Numbered from the stretch's first letter, positions 8,767 to 17,580 are shown. The stretch: DNA of 64,000 nucleotides from Rhizohabitans arisaemae (GCF_025996515.1 NZ_BLRH01000009.1:558001-622000), one strand, 5' to 3'. A program made the numbers and translations. The notes: generated from the sequence alone by a model not told the origin.

Positions 8767-9492
8767 TTAGCAGTTGTACCCTATCCCGATTTTGTCGGTT
8801 CTATCATTCAGTGCACCCAAGCCACCGAGGCCACCGTTCCGAACTCTGAATGTCGTGATGTATCCGCCACTAACACTATCGAACCCGCAGAACGAATATC
8901 CGGTGGTGTCACGTGCAGAAGAGGTCATGTCCCTGAAATTCCATTGCCCCAGATCCTGTACAACATGGATGTCCCTGAACTGCAACATCCGACCGTTTCC
9001 AGGGCCCACAGCGTTTGAACTGAGTCCGTTGAAGTTGTAGTTCTCGTAGATGCATGCCCAGCGAGTGCCGGAGCTCGAATAGGGGCACCCGTACGAGTAG
9101 AAGGTGTCCAGGGTCCCGTTGTTACGAGACTCCTGAACTTCGGCCGTGAGGTGAGCCGGCGCAGGAAAAAGCAGGCGAACCTCCATGCCGTCCTGGTACG
9201 TCCATGTGATCTCGTTCAGGGCCGTCTGCTTCCCGCCCCGCCCAGAAACCACCTCATCGACTTGATCTTGTAGTTCCTTCCTCGTCTTCGGTACCGGATG
9301 TGACTCCGACAGAACAGCAGGTTCTAGAGTCTTTCCTGCGGCGATCCCCTCTGGTGAGACGCGCTCTCCACGCAGCCCGAGGGAGACAGGCAGGTCAGTC
9401 GCCGCAGAGGCAGTAGAGGCACTCGAGACCAGCGGCACCAAGATGCTTGCCAGGATGAACAACCCGGCAAACACGAGCCTTTTGAGAGGCAT
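8767..9492 (-). CDS. Secreted peptidase inhibitor family I36 / beta-gamma-crystallin-like protein
   Basis: 241 residues. The N-terminus is a clear Sec signal peptide: MPLKR, a hydrophobic core, then an Ala-rich cleavage region around ASTASAATD. The C-terminal half holds the crystallin-like pattern ACIYENYNFNG...LQFRDI...WNFRDMTSSARD with several Cys and aromatic residues, as in the I36 inhibitors (SMPI-like) of actinomycetes, which bind secreted metalloproteases. It is expected to be extracellular. Its codon use is less GC-biased than that of its neighbours and it sits in the 8-10 kb insert. I36 membership is inferred from pattern, not from an alignment. Confidence 0.75.
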   Translation of the reverse strand: MPLKRLVFAGLFILASILVPLVSSASTASAATDLPVSLGLRGERVSPEGIAAGKTLEPAVLSESHPVPKTRKELQDQVDEVVSGRGGKQTALNEITWTYQDGMEVRLLFPAPAHLTAEVQESRNNGTLDTFYSYGCPYSSSGTRWACIYENYNFNGLSSNAVGPGNGRMLQFRDIHVVQDLGQWNFRDMTSSARDTTGYSFCGFDSVSGGYITTFRVRNGGLGGLGALNDRTDKIGIGYNC

Positions 9493-10170
9493 GGGAGTAT
9501 ACTCCTCCTTGCACTAAGGTGCCCTGCGGGCGGAATATGCTGTCCAGGCGACTCCGCTCGCAGGACTTACGATTCGACTCACCCAATCTCATTACTCGGG
9601 CGAGTATTTAGGAGAGCACGAGGCCTTTTGTAGATGTGTCAACACCATTGACAAGCCTCGCAGTCAATAGCGACGAACAGCCATGAAGTTCATGAACAAC
9701 CGAACAGCTCATGGGTATAGATACACACCAAAATCGCAAACAATCGCGTGCTAAATCTCGCTGTGTGCCCGGCCGTCAACTTAGCTATCCGATTCCAACT
9801 CAGAGGTTTATACGACGCTGATTCTGCCTTGGATCTCCCTTTCGTCCATTGCTGAGACTTCGTCTGACCCGGTGGGTGGAGACCACTGGCTTGTGGTAGC
9901 AGAAACCTCTATCCCAAGGCCATTGATCGGGTCCAGCGAGCCAAGCGCCTTACGGCCAGGGGACCCGCGTACCGGCCGCCTGAGGCGATCAACCCTTGGT
10001 GGCTTCCCTGCTCAGCGACTTACCCCCGTCCAGGACGCGTCGCGGTGGGCCCGTCGAGCAGCATGAGCAGCCACAGGCCGAACATGATCCCGCCGATCAC
10101 ATACCCCTAGTGGTACGGGTCCACCAGGAGCAGCACCAAGGCGTCGGACCCGCCGGTGTGCAGCGCGCGG
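9493..10170. other. Gene-poor lower-GC stretch
   Basis: No convincing gene. From 9590 to 9860 the DNA is markedly poorer in GC than its surroundings and rich in stops in all frames. From 10021 to 10160 the minus strand reads like a fragment of a membrane protein (VIGGIMFGLWLLMLLDGP) interrupted by a stop, so it may be gene debris. The segment fits the junk left by an insertion event. Confidence 0.6.
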
Positions 10171-10445
10171 CCACCGGGACCGGAACGTCCCAGCGCGCTC
10201 TCACCCTGGCAAAGATCCACTGCGTCTGCCACGCGGCCGCCTGCGCGGTCCTCACCTGGCTGCACAACCGGGAGCGGTACACCGGCCATGCCTGGGTGGT
10301 GTTCTGCCTGCAGCGGCTGCTTCAGCGGCTCGACGCCGGGCAGGAGCTGAGCCCCGTCTTCCTGCCGGAGGTGACGGACCGGCTGGAGTCTCAGCTGGAG
10401 GAGAACCTTTTGTTGTCTATTACACCTATTGCCTTGGGGAACTAG
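10171..10445 (+). pseudogene. Truncated second copy of the acyl-CoA dehydrogenase 3' end
   Basis: The translated product (LTLAKIHCVCHAAACAV, then LLQRLDAGQEL, then NLLLSITPIALGN) matches the last 85 or so residues of the dehydrogenase ending at 8008. Upstream of 10171 the homology stops abruptly, so no catalytic domain remains. An open frame begins at 9996 but its first 60 codons are unrelated to the family, so I treat the copy as a remnant. Together with 7732-8008 it forms direct repeats around a 2.2-kb segment. Confidence 0.85.
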
Positions 10446-10460
10446 CCGCGACAACCCGAA

Positions 10461-10479
10461 CATGTAGACTAGCAACATG
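10461..10479. promoter_or_regulatory. Candidate PadR operator overlapping the padR start codon
   Basis: CATGT and ACATG form a perfect 5-bp inverted repeat with a 9-base spacer (10461-10465 and 10475-10479). It overlaps the ATG at 10477. Known PadR sites have the form ATGT-N8-ACAT, so this is one base wider. The position suggests autorepression. The embedded ATGTAGACT has a near match upstream of cydA. Confidence 0.45.
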
Positions 10480-10797
10480 AAGCCGGACGAGCTCCGTGGT
10501 CACGTAGACGCGCTCATCCTCGCCGTGCTCGAAAGCGAGACGCTCCACGGCTACGCGATTATGGAGGCCCTCCAGAAGCGGAGCGGGGGTGCCGTCGAGA
10601 TCCCGACGGGCACCCTCTATCCCGCGCTGCGCCGCCTGGAGCGGATCGGATACCTCGACAGCGCGTGGAGCACGGTCGGCGGGCGCCGCAGGCGCACCTA
10701 CCGGCTGACCGCGACGGGCCGCACCGCGCTCGCGGCCGAGCGCGACGCCTGGCACTCCTTCTCCACCGTCATCGGCACCATGCTCGGTCCCGCCTGA
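10477..10797 (+). CDS. PadR family transcriptional regulator
   Basis: 106 residues, the size of a minimal PadR protein. The winged-helix signature is clear: LHGYAIMEALQKRSGG, then the recognition-helix region IPTGTLYPALRRLERIGYL, then the wing GGRRRRTYRLTATGR. The short C-terminal helix serves for dimerisation. It is convergent with cydB, with only 15 bp between stop codons. Because a 9-bp motif over its start recurs in the cydA promoter, control of the cytochrome bd operon is a reasonable guess. The inducer is unknown. Confidence 0.92.
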   Translation: MKPDELRGHVDALILAVLESETLHGYAIMEALQKRSGGAVEIPTGTLYPALRRLERIGYLDSAWSTVGGRRRRTYRLTATGRTALAAERDAWHSFSTVIGTMLGPA

Positions 10798-10812
10798 CCG
10801 CACCCGCCGGAA

Positions 10813-11775
10813 TCAGAAGAACACCACCGAGTCCGCGCCGACACGCCGGCGGAAGACCCACCACATCCAGACCTGCAGCAGGACCAGCACCGGGATGACC
10901 GGGAGCGCCATCATCGAAAGCCGGTCCAGGGTCATCGCGTGCGCCACCCCCTCCAGCAGCCGGGGGGCCAGCCCGGCCCCCACCGTGAGCACGGGCGTCG
11001 CCGCGGCGAGCGCGGTGAGCGCGAACGCCCGTACCTCATGCCCCGCGGCGAGCATCCGGCCCGCGAGCGGCACGGCCAGGACACCGATCACGACCACGGC
11101 CAGGGCGGGCCAGGGCAGCACGACCGATTCGCGCACCCCGGTGAAGAGGAACCCGAGCACCGTGGACGCCCCGGCCAGGGCGAGCACCACCGGGACGAGC
11201 CGCATCCCGAGCCGCCCGGCGCGCAGCGCGTGCTCCCTGGGAAGCTTGAGGGCGCCGAAGGCCGCGCCGTGCACGGCGAAGATCGCGATCACGGTGGCCG
11301 CGCAGAGCACGGCGAAGGGGTCGAGGATACCCAGCCCCTCCGAGGCGCCCCGGAGCGGAACGCCGTCGAGCACGTTGCCGATCAGCAACCCGGCGGACCC
11401 GGCCAGGCCGAAGCTCCCGCCCACGATCACCCGGTCCCAGCCGCGCCGCCACCGCGCCGACTCCCGCCTGCTGCGGAACCACACCCCGGCGTCCCGCAGC
11501 ACCCAGGAGAGCAGGAGCGCCACGATCAGCAGGTAGAGGCCGTGCAGCAGGTCGGCCTCGAGGAACGGGAAGGCCCCGGCGAGCACCCCGGCCGTGCCGA
11601 CCAGCCAGACCTCGCCCGCGAGGAAGAACGGGCCCATCGCGGCCAGGACCGTCCGCCGCTCGGCCTCGTCCCGGCCGAGGAACGGCAGGAGCATCCCGAG
11701 GCCGAGGTTGAAGCCGTCGAGCACGAACCAGCCGCCGAGCAGGAGTCCGAGGGCGATCAGCCAGATGACGTCCAT
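10813..11775 (-). CDS. cydB: Cytochrome bd ubiquinol oxidase subunit II
   Basis: 320 residues with eight to nine hydrophobic segments and the typical start MDVIWLIALGLLLGGWFVLDGFN, where the GWFVLDGF pattern is conserved in CydB. The protein is the structural partner of CydA in the high-affinity quinol:O2 oxidoreductase of the plasma membrane, used at low oxygen. It lies 26 bp downstream of cydA in one operon. I see no cydCD genes nearby, so heme/thiol export genes must be elsewhere. Confidence 0.95.
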   Translation of the reverse strand: MDVIWLIALGLLLGGWFVLDGFNLGLGMLLPFLGRDEAERRTVLAAMGPFFLAGEVWLVGTAGVLAGAFPFLEADLLHGLYLLIVALLLSWVLRDAGVWFRSRRESARWRRGWDRVIVGGSFGLAGSAGLLIGNVLDGVPLRGASEGLGILDPFAVLCAATVIAIFAVHGAAFGALKLPREHALRAGRLGMRLVPVVLALAGASTVLGFLFTGVRESVVLPWPALAVVVIGVLAVPLAGRMLAAGHEVRAFALTALAAATPVLTVGAGLAPRLLEGVAHAMTLDRLSMMALPVIPVLVLLQVWMWWVFRRRVGADSVVFF

Positions 11776-11801
11776 CTGCGCTCCTTGTCCAGAAGGGGTG
11801 G

Positions 11802-13061
11802 TTACAGAGTCGTCGTCCGCTCACCCTCCGGGGTGAGCACCCGCCCGAGCGTCGTGCCGAGGAAGACCCCGTCGGGTCCCCGTCGCGCGACCCGGGCGAT
11901 CAGCAGGTAGTCGACCACCGCGAGCACCGCGAACGTCGCGGTGAACAGGATGAGGGAGGTGAGGACGACTCCGGTGCTCACCGAGCCGACCGCGTCGGCG
12001 ACCGTGAGGTGCCCGTAGACCAGCCAGGGCTGACGGCCGACCTCGCGGACCAGCCACCCGCCGATCATGGCGATGAACGGCAGCGGCACGAGGAAGACGA
12101 AGATCCGCAGCAGGATGCGGCGCCGTTCCAGGAAGTTGCGGACGAGCAGCAGGGGCGGCAACCAGAACAGGTACTCGCAGAGGGTGCCCACGATGTACAT
12201 CGCGGTGAAGGCGCCGCCGATCCAGCTGGGCGGGATGTAGTCGCCCGGCCCGTACTTGGCGGCCATCTCGGCTTGGAGCTGGTTCAGGTCCTCGCCCCGC
12301 CAGATCGAGGCGTATTTGAGCGGCTGGGTCCCTTCCAGGAAGTCGAGCTGGGTGTAGCCGAGCCCGACGACCATGAACGCGGCGAGGCCGAAGACGATCA
12401 GCCCCAGGCGCATCGAGCGCCGGTGGAACTCGACCTCCTCGGTACGGCGCAGGAAGTGCCAGGCGCTGACCCCGCCGACGAACAGCCCGCCGGCGACCAG
12501 TGATCCGGCGACGACGTGGTAGAGCGCGTTCAGCCCGGCCGGGTTGGTGAGCAAGGCCCCCAGGTCGGTGATCCGGGCCACGCCGTCGCTGATCACATGT
12601 CCGACCGGGTTCTGCAGGAAGCCGTTGGCCATCATGATCCAGTACGCGGACGCGTAGGCGGTGATCGTGACGAGCCAGAACGCGAGCAGGTGCACGACCT
12701 TGTTGAGCCGGCCCCAGCCGAAGATCCACACGCCCAGGAGGGTGGACTCGATGAAGAACGCGGTCAGCGTCTCCATCGCCAGGGGCGGGCCGAACACGTC
12801 GCCGGCGAAGTACGCCAGGCCACTCCAGTTCAACCCGAACTGGAACTCCAGCACCAGCCCCACCACGATGCCGAGCGCATAGTTGATCACATAGATCTGA
12901 CCCCAGAACTTCGTCATCCGCTCGAAGATCTGCTTTCCGGTGAGGACGTACCGGGTATGCATGATCGCGACCAGCGGGGCGAGGCCGAGCGTCAGCGTGA
13001 CGAAGAGGAAGTGAAAACTCGTCGTCAACGCGAACTGGAGACGCGCAAGGTCCAGTGCCAT
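11802..13061 (-). CDS. cydA: Cytochrome bd ubiquinol oxidase subunit I
   Basis: About 419 residues from the ATG at 13061 (MALDLARLQFALTTSFHFLF); an in-frame TTG 12 bases further upstream is less likely. His19-type heme ligand context (SFHFLFV) and AMETLTAFFIEST with the conserved Glu near heme b595 are present. The quinol-binding Q-loop is short, as in most actinobacterial and Firmicute enzymes. It oxidises menaquinol and reduces O2 to water. It is the first gene of cydAB, reading away from accB. Confidence 0.95.
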   Translation of the reverse strand: MALDLARLQFALTTSFHFLFVTLTLGLAPLVAIMHTRYVLTGKQIFERMTKFWGQIYVINYALGIVVGLVLEFQFGLNWSGLAYFAGDVFGPPLAMETLTAFFIESTLLGVWIFGWGRLNKVVHLLAFWLVTITAYASAYWIMMANGFLQNPVGHVISDGVARITDLGALLTNPAGLNALYHVVAGSLVAGGLFVGGVSAWHFLRRTEEVEFHRRSMRLGLIVFGLAAFMVVGLGYTQLDFLEGTQPLKYASIWRGEDLNQLQAEMAAKYGPGDYIPPSWIGGAFTAMYIVGTLCEYLFWLPPLLLVRNFLERRRILLRIFVFLVPLPFIAMIGGWLVREVGRQPWLVYGHLTVADAVGSVSTGVVLTSLILFTATFAVLAVVDYLLIARVARRGPDGVFLGTTLGRVLTPEGERTTTL

Positions 13062-13086
13062 CACAGCCCCCAACCACTTCCAGCCA

Positions 13087-13130
13087 AGTAGTGTCGATAG
13101 CCTATATGTAGTCTGTCTGCCTTTCTATGG
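13087..13130. promoter_or_regulatory. cydAB upstream region with PadR-like half site
   Basis: ATGTAGTCT at 13106-13114 matches eight of nine bases of ATGTAGACT over the padR start. The rest of the 13062-13436 gap, which separates cydA from accB, shows no other motif I would defend. A 60-codon frame starting at 13289 is discussed among the rejected items. Confidence 0.4.
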
Positions 13131-13436
13131 CTTCGCGCACTATCCGTCCGCAGCACCGCCGCGACAGCCGTACCGAGCCCTCTCCCGCATCCTGCCGCCG
13201 CCCCCTCGCGACGAACTGAAGAGCGGATCGACCGGCGCCACGAGCGGACGTCGACCGCGACGAGAGTCGCCGCCCCGATGCTCCCGACATGACCCGGACA
13301 GTTTTGCGTGCGGCCCTGCGGCAGGTGGTGGACGGGCTCGCACACCTGGGCTGGTCCACAGGCCTCGTCCCCGCGCCGCCACCCGAGCCGCCGGCGGAGT
13401 GGCCCGTCCACCCCGTCCCGCGTGAGGAGGCGCCCC

Positions 13437-13943
13437 GTGGCCGAGCCACGTCACCCCGACCCCGTGCCTGACACCGAACTCCTGCTCGACACCCTGGTAC
13501 GGCGGGCCGCCCAGCTCGACCGCGTCGGCCCCGCGCCGTTGCGCCGGGTGAAGGTGCACGCCGGCGCGGTCACCGTCGAGATCGAGTGGGCGGTACGGCC
13601 GCCGGGCGGCGAAAGCGCCGCGGTCGCCGTACCCGCCCCCGCAAGCGGGGTGAATAGCCGGGAACCCGGCGAACCCGAGGCCCGGCACCCGGGGTCGTGG
13701 ACCCTGCCGGCACCGGCCGTCGGCACCTTCTACCGGTCCCCCGAACCCGGCGCCAAGCCCTTCGTCGACGTCGGCGACCTCGTGGAACCCGGCACCCAGA
13801 TCGGGATCCTGGAGGCGATGAAGCTCATGAACGCCGTCGAGGCCGACCGGCCCGGCCGCGTCGTGGAGGTCCTCGTGCCCGACGGCACCCCCGTGGAGTA
13901 CGAGCAGCCGCTCCTCCTCCTGGTCCCGGCCACCGCAGAATGA
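13437..13943 (+). CDS. accB: Biotin carboxyl carrier protein of acyl-CoA carboxylase
   Basis: 168 residues from a GTG that has GAGGAGG seven bases upstream. The C-terminal 80 residues are a biotinyl domain with the biotin-accepting Lys129 in the canonical EAMKLMN. PAPAVGTFYRSP opens the domain and a Pro/Ala-rich linker precedes it. Biotin is carboxylated by the product of the next gene, 19 bp downstream, and swings to the carboxyltransferase. The accD-accA fusion at 18111-19562 is the likely partner. Confidence 0.94.
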   Translation: MAEPRHPDPVPDTELLLDTLVRRAAQLDRVGPAPLRRVKVHAGAVTVEIEWAVRPPGGESAAVAVPAPASGVNSREPGEPEARHPGSWTLPAPAVGTFYRSPEPGAKPFVDVGDLVEPGTQIGILEAMKLMNAVEADRPGRVVEVLVPDGTPVEYEQPLLLLVPATAE

Positions 13944-13962
13944 CCCTGGGAAAAGGACAGCG

Positions 13963-15312
13963 ATGTTCACAACGGTCCTCATAGCCAACCGCGGCGAGAT
14001 CGCGCTCCGCGTCGCCCGTACCTGCCGGGAACTCGGCATCCGGACGGTCGTGGCGCACTCGACCGCCGACCGGGACTCCGCGCCGGTCCGCTTCGCCGAC
14101 GAATCCGTCCAGATCGGACCGGCCGCCGGGCGGCGCAGCTACCTCAACGCCGCCGCGATCGTCACCGCCGCCCAGCAGACCGGCGCCGAAGCCGTCCACC
14201 CCGGGTACGGCTTCCTCTCCGAGGACGCCGACTTCGCCGACATCTGCCGGGAGCACGGCCTCACCTTCATCGGCCCGTCCGCCGAGGTCATCGCGCTCCT
14301 GGGCGACAAGGGGCAGGCCCGCGAGTTCGCCGTCGCGAGCGGGCTCGACGTGCTCCCCGGCAGCTCGCCCCGGCTGGAATGCGGCTCGGAGGCCGCCGAG
14401 GTCGCCGCCGGCATCGGCTACCCCGTGATCATCAAAGCGGTGGCGGGCGGCGGCGGGCGCGGCATGAGCGTGGTCCGCGAACCGCGCGAGTTCCTGCGCG
14501 CCTACGCCGAGACCAGGTCGGCCGCGCTCGCCCTCTTCGGCGACTCCCGCGTCTACGTGGAGAAGTACCTGGAGGGTGCCCGCCACGTGGAGGTGCAGAT
14601 CCTGGCCGACCGGTACGGCGACGTCGTCCACCTCGGTGCCCGCGACTGCTCCGTCCAGCGGCGCCGCCAGAAACTCATCGAGGAGTCCCCGCCGCCGTCC
14701 CTGTCGCCACACCTGGTGGCGGAGATGGGCGCGGCCGCGGTCCGCGGGGCGAAACAGGCCGGGTACGTCGGCGCCGGCACCTTCGAGTTCGTGGTCGACC
14801 GGGACGACCGGTTCTACTTCATCGAGGTGAACAGCCGGATCCAGGTCGAACACCCGGTCACCGAGATGGTCACCGGCATCGACCTGATCAGGGAGCAGTT
14901 GAACGTCGCCGCCGGCCGGCCGCTCGCGATCCGCCAGGAGGACGTCCTGCCGCGCGGGTTCGCCGTCGAATGCCGGATCAACGCCGAGGACCCGACGCGG
15001 AACTTCCTGCCCACCCCCGGGCTGATCGACGAGTTCCACGCCCCCGGCGGCCCGTTCGTCCGGGTGGACAGCCACGCCTACTCCGGGATGCGGATCACCG
15101 CCGACTACGACTCGCTCCTCGCCAAGCTCATCACCTGGGCCCCCGACCGGGACCAGGCGATCGCCCGGATGGACCGGGCCCTCAGCGAACTCGTGGTGCG
15201 GAGCCGGAGCGTCTCCACCACCGCCCCGTTCCTGCGCGAGGTCATCGCCCACCCCCGGTTCCGGGACGCCAAGCACGACACCGGCCTCGTCGACCAGATG
15301 GTGACGTCGTGA
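13963..15312 (+). CDS. accC: Biotin carboxylase subunit
   Basis: 449 residues, normal for a stand-alone AccC. It has an ATP-grasp fold. HPGYGFLSE (79-87), the glycine-rich loop GGGGRGM (163-169) and EVNSRIQVEHPVTE (288-301) are present; the usual NTR is NSR here, a conservative change. It uses ATP and bicarbonate to carboxylate biotin on AccB. The start overlaps nothing, but its stop overlaps the GTG of the following ABC ATPase gene by four bases, so carboxylase and transporter genes share one transcript. Confidence 0.95.
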   Translation: MFTTVLIANRGEIALRVARTCRELGIRTVVAHSTADRDSAPVRFADESVQIGPAAGRRSYLNAAAIVTAAQQTGAEAVHPGYGFLSEDADFADICREHGLTFIGPSAEVIALLGDKGQAREFAVASGLDVLPGSSPRLECGSEAAEVAAGIGYPVIIKAVAGGGGRGMSVVREPREFLRAYAETRSAALALFGDSRVYVEKYLEGARHVEVQILADRYGDVVHLGARDCSVQRRRQKLIEESPPPSLSPHLVAEMGAAAVRGAKQAGYVGAGTFEFVVDRDDRFYFIEVNSRIQVEHPVTEMVTGIDLIREQLNVAAGRPLAIRQEDVLPRGFAVECRINAEDPTRNFLPTPGLIDEFHAPGGPFVRVDSHAYSGMRITADYDSLLAKLITWAPDRDQAIARMDRALSELVVRSRSVSTTAPFLREVIAHPRFRDAKHDTGLVDQMVTS

Positions 15313-16265
15313 ACGCCGTCGAGACCACCGGCCTGGTGAAGCGGTACGGCGCCGCGACCGCGCTCCGCGAACTCGACCTGGCCGTCCCGCAGGGGTCCGT
15401 GCTCGGCCTCCTCGGTCCGAACGGGGCGGGCAAGACCACCACGGTGCGGATCCTCACCACCCTCCTCGAACCCGACGCCGGCACCGCCCGGGTCGCCGGG
15501 TACGACGTGGTCCGCGAAGCCGACCGGGTCCGGCGGGTGATCGGGCTCTCCGGCCAGTACGCCGCCGTCGACGAGAACCTGACCGGCCGGGAGAACCTCG
15601 TCCTGTTCGGCCGCCTCCACCGGATGCGGGCGAAGGCCGCGCGGGCGCGGGCCGGCGAACTGCTGGAGCGGATCGGACTCGCCGAAGCCGCCGACCGGGT
15701 CGTCAAGACCTACTCCGGCGGGATGCGCCGCCGCCTCGACCTCGCCGCCAGCCTCGTGATCAAGCCTCGCGTCCTCTTCCTCGACGAGCCCACCACCGGC
15801 CTGGACCCGCGCGGCCGGCGCGAGATCTGGGACCTGGTCCGCGACCTCGTCGCCGACGGCGCGACCCTCCTGCTCACCACCCAGTACCTGGAGGAGGCCG
15901 ACGCCCTCGCCGACGACATCCTCATCCTGGACCGCGGCCAGGTGATCGCGCACGGCACCCCCGACGTGCTCAAGGCCAAGGTCGGCGGTGAGCGCATCGA
16001 GCTCACCGCCCCCGACCGGGCCGAGCTGGCCCGCGCCGCCGAGGTGCTGGCCTCCGTCGCCGACGGCCCGGTGGAGGTGCGGACCGAATCGGGCACGGTC
16101 ACCGCGCCGGTCACCGGAGGCGTCCACGCCGTGGCCAAGGCCGCCGGCGAACTCGCCGCCGCCGGGGTCGTCGCGAACGACCTCGCCTTGCGCCGCCCCA
16201 CCCTCGACGAGGTCTTCCTCACCCTCACCGGCCTCGTCCCCGCCGCGGACGAGCCACCCCGATGA
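15309..16265 (+). CDS. ABC transporter ATP-binding protein, DrrA family
   Basis: 318 residues from a GTG overlapping the accC stop (GTGA). Walker A GPNGAGKTT is at 36-44, the signature YSGGMRRRLDLA near 140, Walker B VLFLDEPTTGLDP near 160 and the switch His region follows as LLTTQYLEEAD. The C-terminal DALKxK-type domain (VLKAKVGGERIEL) and final RRPTLDEVFLTLTG are typical of the DrrA antibiotic-resistance exporters. It powers the permease encoded at 16438-17211. Confidence 0.94.
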   Translation: MNAVETTGLVKRYGAATALRELDLAVPQGSVLGLLGPNGAGKTTTVRILTTLLEPDAGTARVAGYDVVREADRVRRVIGLSGQYAAVDENLTGRENLVLFGRLHRMRAKAARARAGELLERIGLAEAADRVVKTYSGGMRRRLDLAASLVIKPRVLFLDEPTTGLDPRGRREIWDLVRDLVADGATLLLTTQYLEEADALADDILILDRGQVIAHGTPDVLKAKVGGERIELTAPDRAELARAAEVLASVADGPVEVRTESGTVTAPVTGGVHAVAKAAGELAAAGVVANDLALRRPTLDEVFLTLTGLVPAADEPPR

Positions 16266-16437
16266 CCTCCCCGCCCACGCGGACGCGGTCCCGTACCCAC
16301 ACGTTCGCTCCGGTACGGACGAAGTCCGCCGTACCCGCCTCCGGCGTACCGAACCGGGCGCGGACGCGGTCCCGTACCGCCTCCGGATCCGCCCCCGCTC
16401 CCGGCCGGGGTTCCGACCATCTCGAAGGAGCCGCCCG
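16266..16437. other. 172-bp spacer between the two ABC transporter genes
   Basis: DrrA and DrrB genes normally overlap. Here a spacer separates them. The block GCGGACGCGGTCCCGTACC occurs twice (near 16276 and 16356), and both ends read GATGACCTC, so the ATGACCTC at 16262 looks like the ancestral permease start and the one at 16438 a duplicate. A 59-codon frame (16262-16441) spans the spacer, is rich in Arg, Thr and Pro, and has no recognisable domain. Confidence 0.55.
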
Positions 16438-17211
16438 ATGACCTCTCTGGCCTGGGGCGTGCACGACGCCTGGGTGGTCACCCTGCGCCACCTGCGCCAC
16501 ATTCCGCGCGTCCCGCAGCTGCTGTTCTTCTCCGCGATCCAGCCGGTCCTGTTCCTGCTGCTCTTCTCCTACGTCTTCAGCGGCTCCATCCACGTGCCCG
16601 GCATCGACTACAAGGTCTTCATGGTGCCCGGCACATTCATCCAGACCATGGCCTTCGCCGCGGCCGCCACCTCGGTCGGTCTCGCCGACGACCTGCAGAA
16701 AGGCTTCATCGACCGGTTCCGGTCCCTGCCGATGGCGCGCTCCGCCGTCCTCGTCGGCAGGATCGTCTCCGACGCCACCAGGAACCTGCTGGTCATCCTG
16801 ATCATGGCGACCGCCGCGCATCTCATCGGCTTCCGGTTCGTCACCGGGGTCCTGCCCGCCCTGGCCGGCCTCGGCCTGCTGATGCTGTTCAGCTTCGCCT
16901 TCTCCTGCATCGGCGCCGCGATCGGCCTGGCCGTCCGCAAACCCGAGGCCGCCCAGATGGCCGCCACCTTCTGGATGTTCCCCATGATCTTCGCCAGCAG
17001 CGCATTCGTCCCCCTGGCGACCCTGCCCGGCTGGATGCGCGTCTGGGCCGAGTACAGCCCCGTCACCGCCACCGTGGACGCCCTGCGCGCCCTCTTCTTC
17101 GGCTACGGCGACCCCACCCGTCCCGTCCTCATCGGCCTGGCCTGGTACGTCGCCCTCGCCGCGATCTGCCTTCCCCTCGCCGTCCGCTCCTACCGCCGCG
17201 CCGCGATGTGA
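16438..17211 (+). CDS. ABC-2 type transporter permease, DrrB family
   Basis: 257 residues with six membrane segments. The N-terminal coupling region reads WVVTLRHLRHIPRVPQLLFF, followed by a loop with GIDYKVFMVPG and the conserved RFRSLPMARSAVLVGR motif of DrrB proteins. The ATG at 16438 has GAAGGAG nine bases upstream. With the ATPase encoded upstream it should form an exporter for a hydrophobic compound. It is placed beside carboxylase genes, so it might export the product of this cluster or protect against it. Confidence 0.93.
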   Translation: MTSLAWGVHDAWVVTLRHLRHIPRVPQLLFFSAIQPVLFLLLFSYVFSGSIHVPGIDYKVFMVPGTFIQTMAFAAAATSVGLADDLQKGFIDRFRSLPMARSAVLVGRIVSDATRNLLVILIMATAAHLIGFRFVTGVLPALAGLGLLMLFSFAFSCIGAAIGLAVRKPEAAQMAATFWMFPMIFASSAFVPLATLPGWMRVWAEYSPVTATVDALRALFFGYGDPTRPVLIGLAWYVALAAICLPLAVRSYRRAAM

Positions 17212-17262
17212 GAAGTGGTGATTTCGTCGGTCCAGACGGTGATTTGCCGCGATGATGACGCC

Positions 17263-17535
17263 ATGGCGAGACGACCCCTGACGGTGACGATGACGGCGTC
17301 GGCGACCTCGGTGGCGGCCGTGGGCGGCGCGTTCGCCGTCAACCAGGCGATCAACGACGGGGAGTGGAACTGGTGGTGGATCATCCCCACGATCACCCTG
17401 GTCGCGTTCTCCACGGCGTTCACCCTCCTGCTCACCCGCCTCGGCGACCCAACCGCAACCGCCCCCGGCGAAACCACCGCTCCAACACCGGTGTCTCCCC
17501 CCGCGCCGCGAAGTGAGCGGCCTGATCGAGGCTGA
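17263..17535 (+). CDS. Small Trp-rich membrane protein (paralog 1)
   Basis: 90 residues. Two hydrophobic segments flank a conserved NxxxWNWWWIIP turn, followed by a Pro/Thr-rich tail. The family occurs in actinomycetes but I know no function. Its paralog follows 45 bp downstream. The 45 bases before both starts are also alike (GGTCC..ACGG.GATTTG, then CGATGATGACGCCATGG), so the duplication included the promoter. No Shine-Dalgarno site is visible, so both may be translated from leaderless messages. Confidence 0.7.
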   Translation: MARRPLTVTMTASATSVAAVGGAFAVNQAINDGEWNWWWIIPTITLVAFSTAFTLLLTRLGDPTATAPGETTAPTPVSPPAPRSERPDRG

Positions 17536-17580
17536 GCCGTTTCGCTGGTCCGCACGGAGATTTGGCTCGATGATGATGCC

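Noticed and set aside
13289-13471. A 60-codon frame upstream of accB
   Set aside because: It overlaps the accB start by 35 bases, has no ribosome site and ends in a Pro/Arg-rich stretch. Non-coding leader is more likely.
14379-15308. Long extension of the ABC ATPase frame upstream into accC
   Set aside because: The frame is open but translates to Arg/Pro-rich sequence. The GTG at 15309, overlapping the accC stop, is the natural start.
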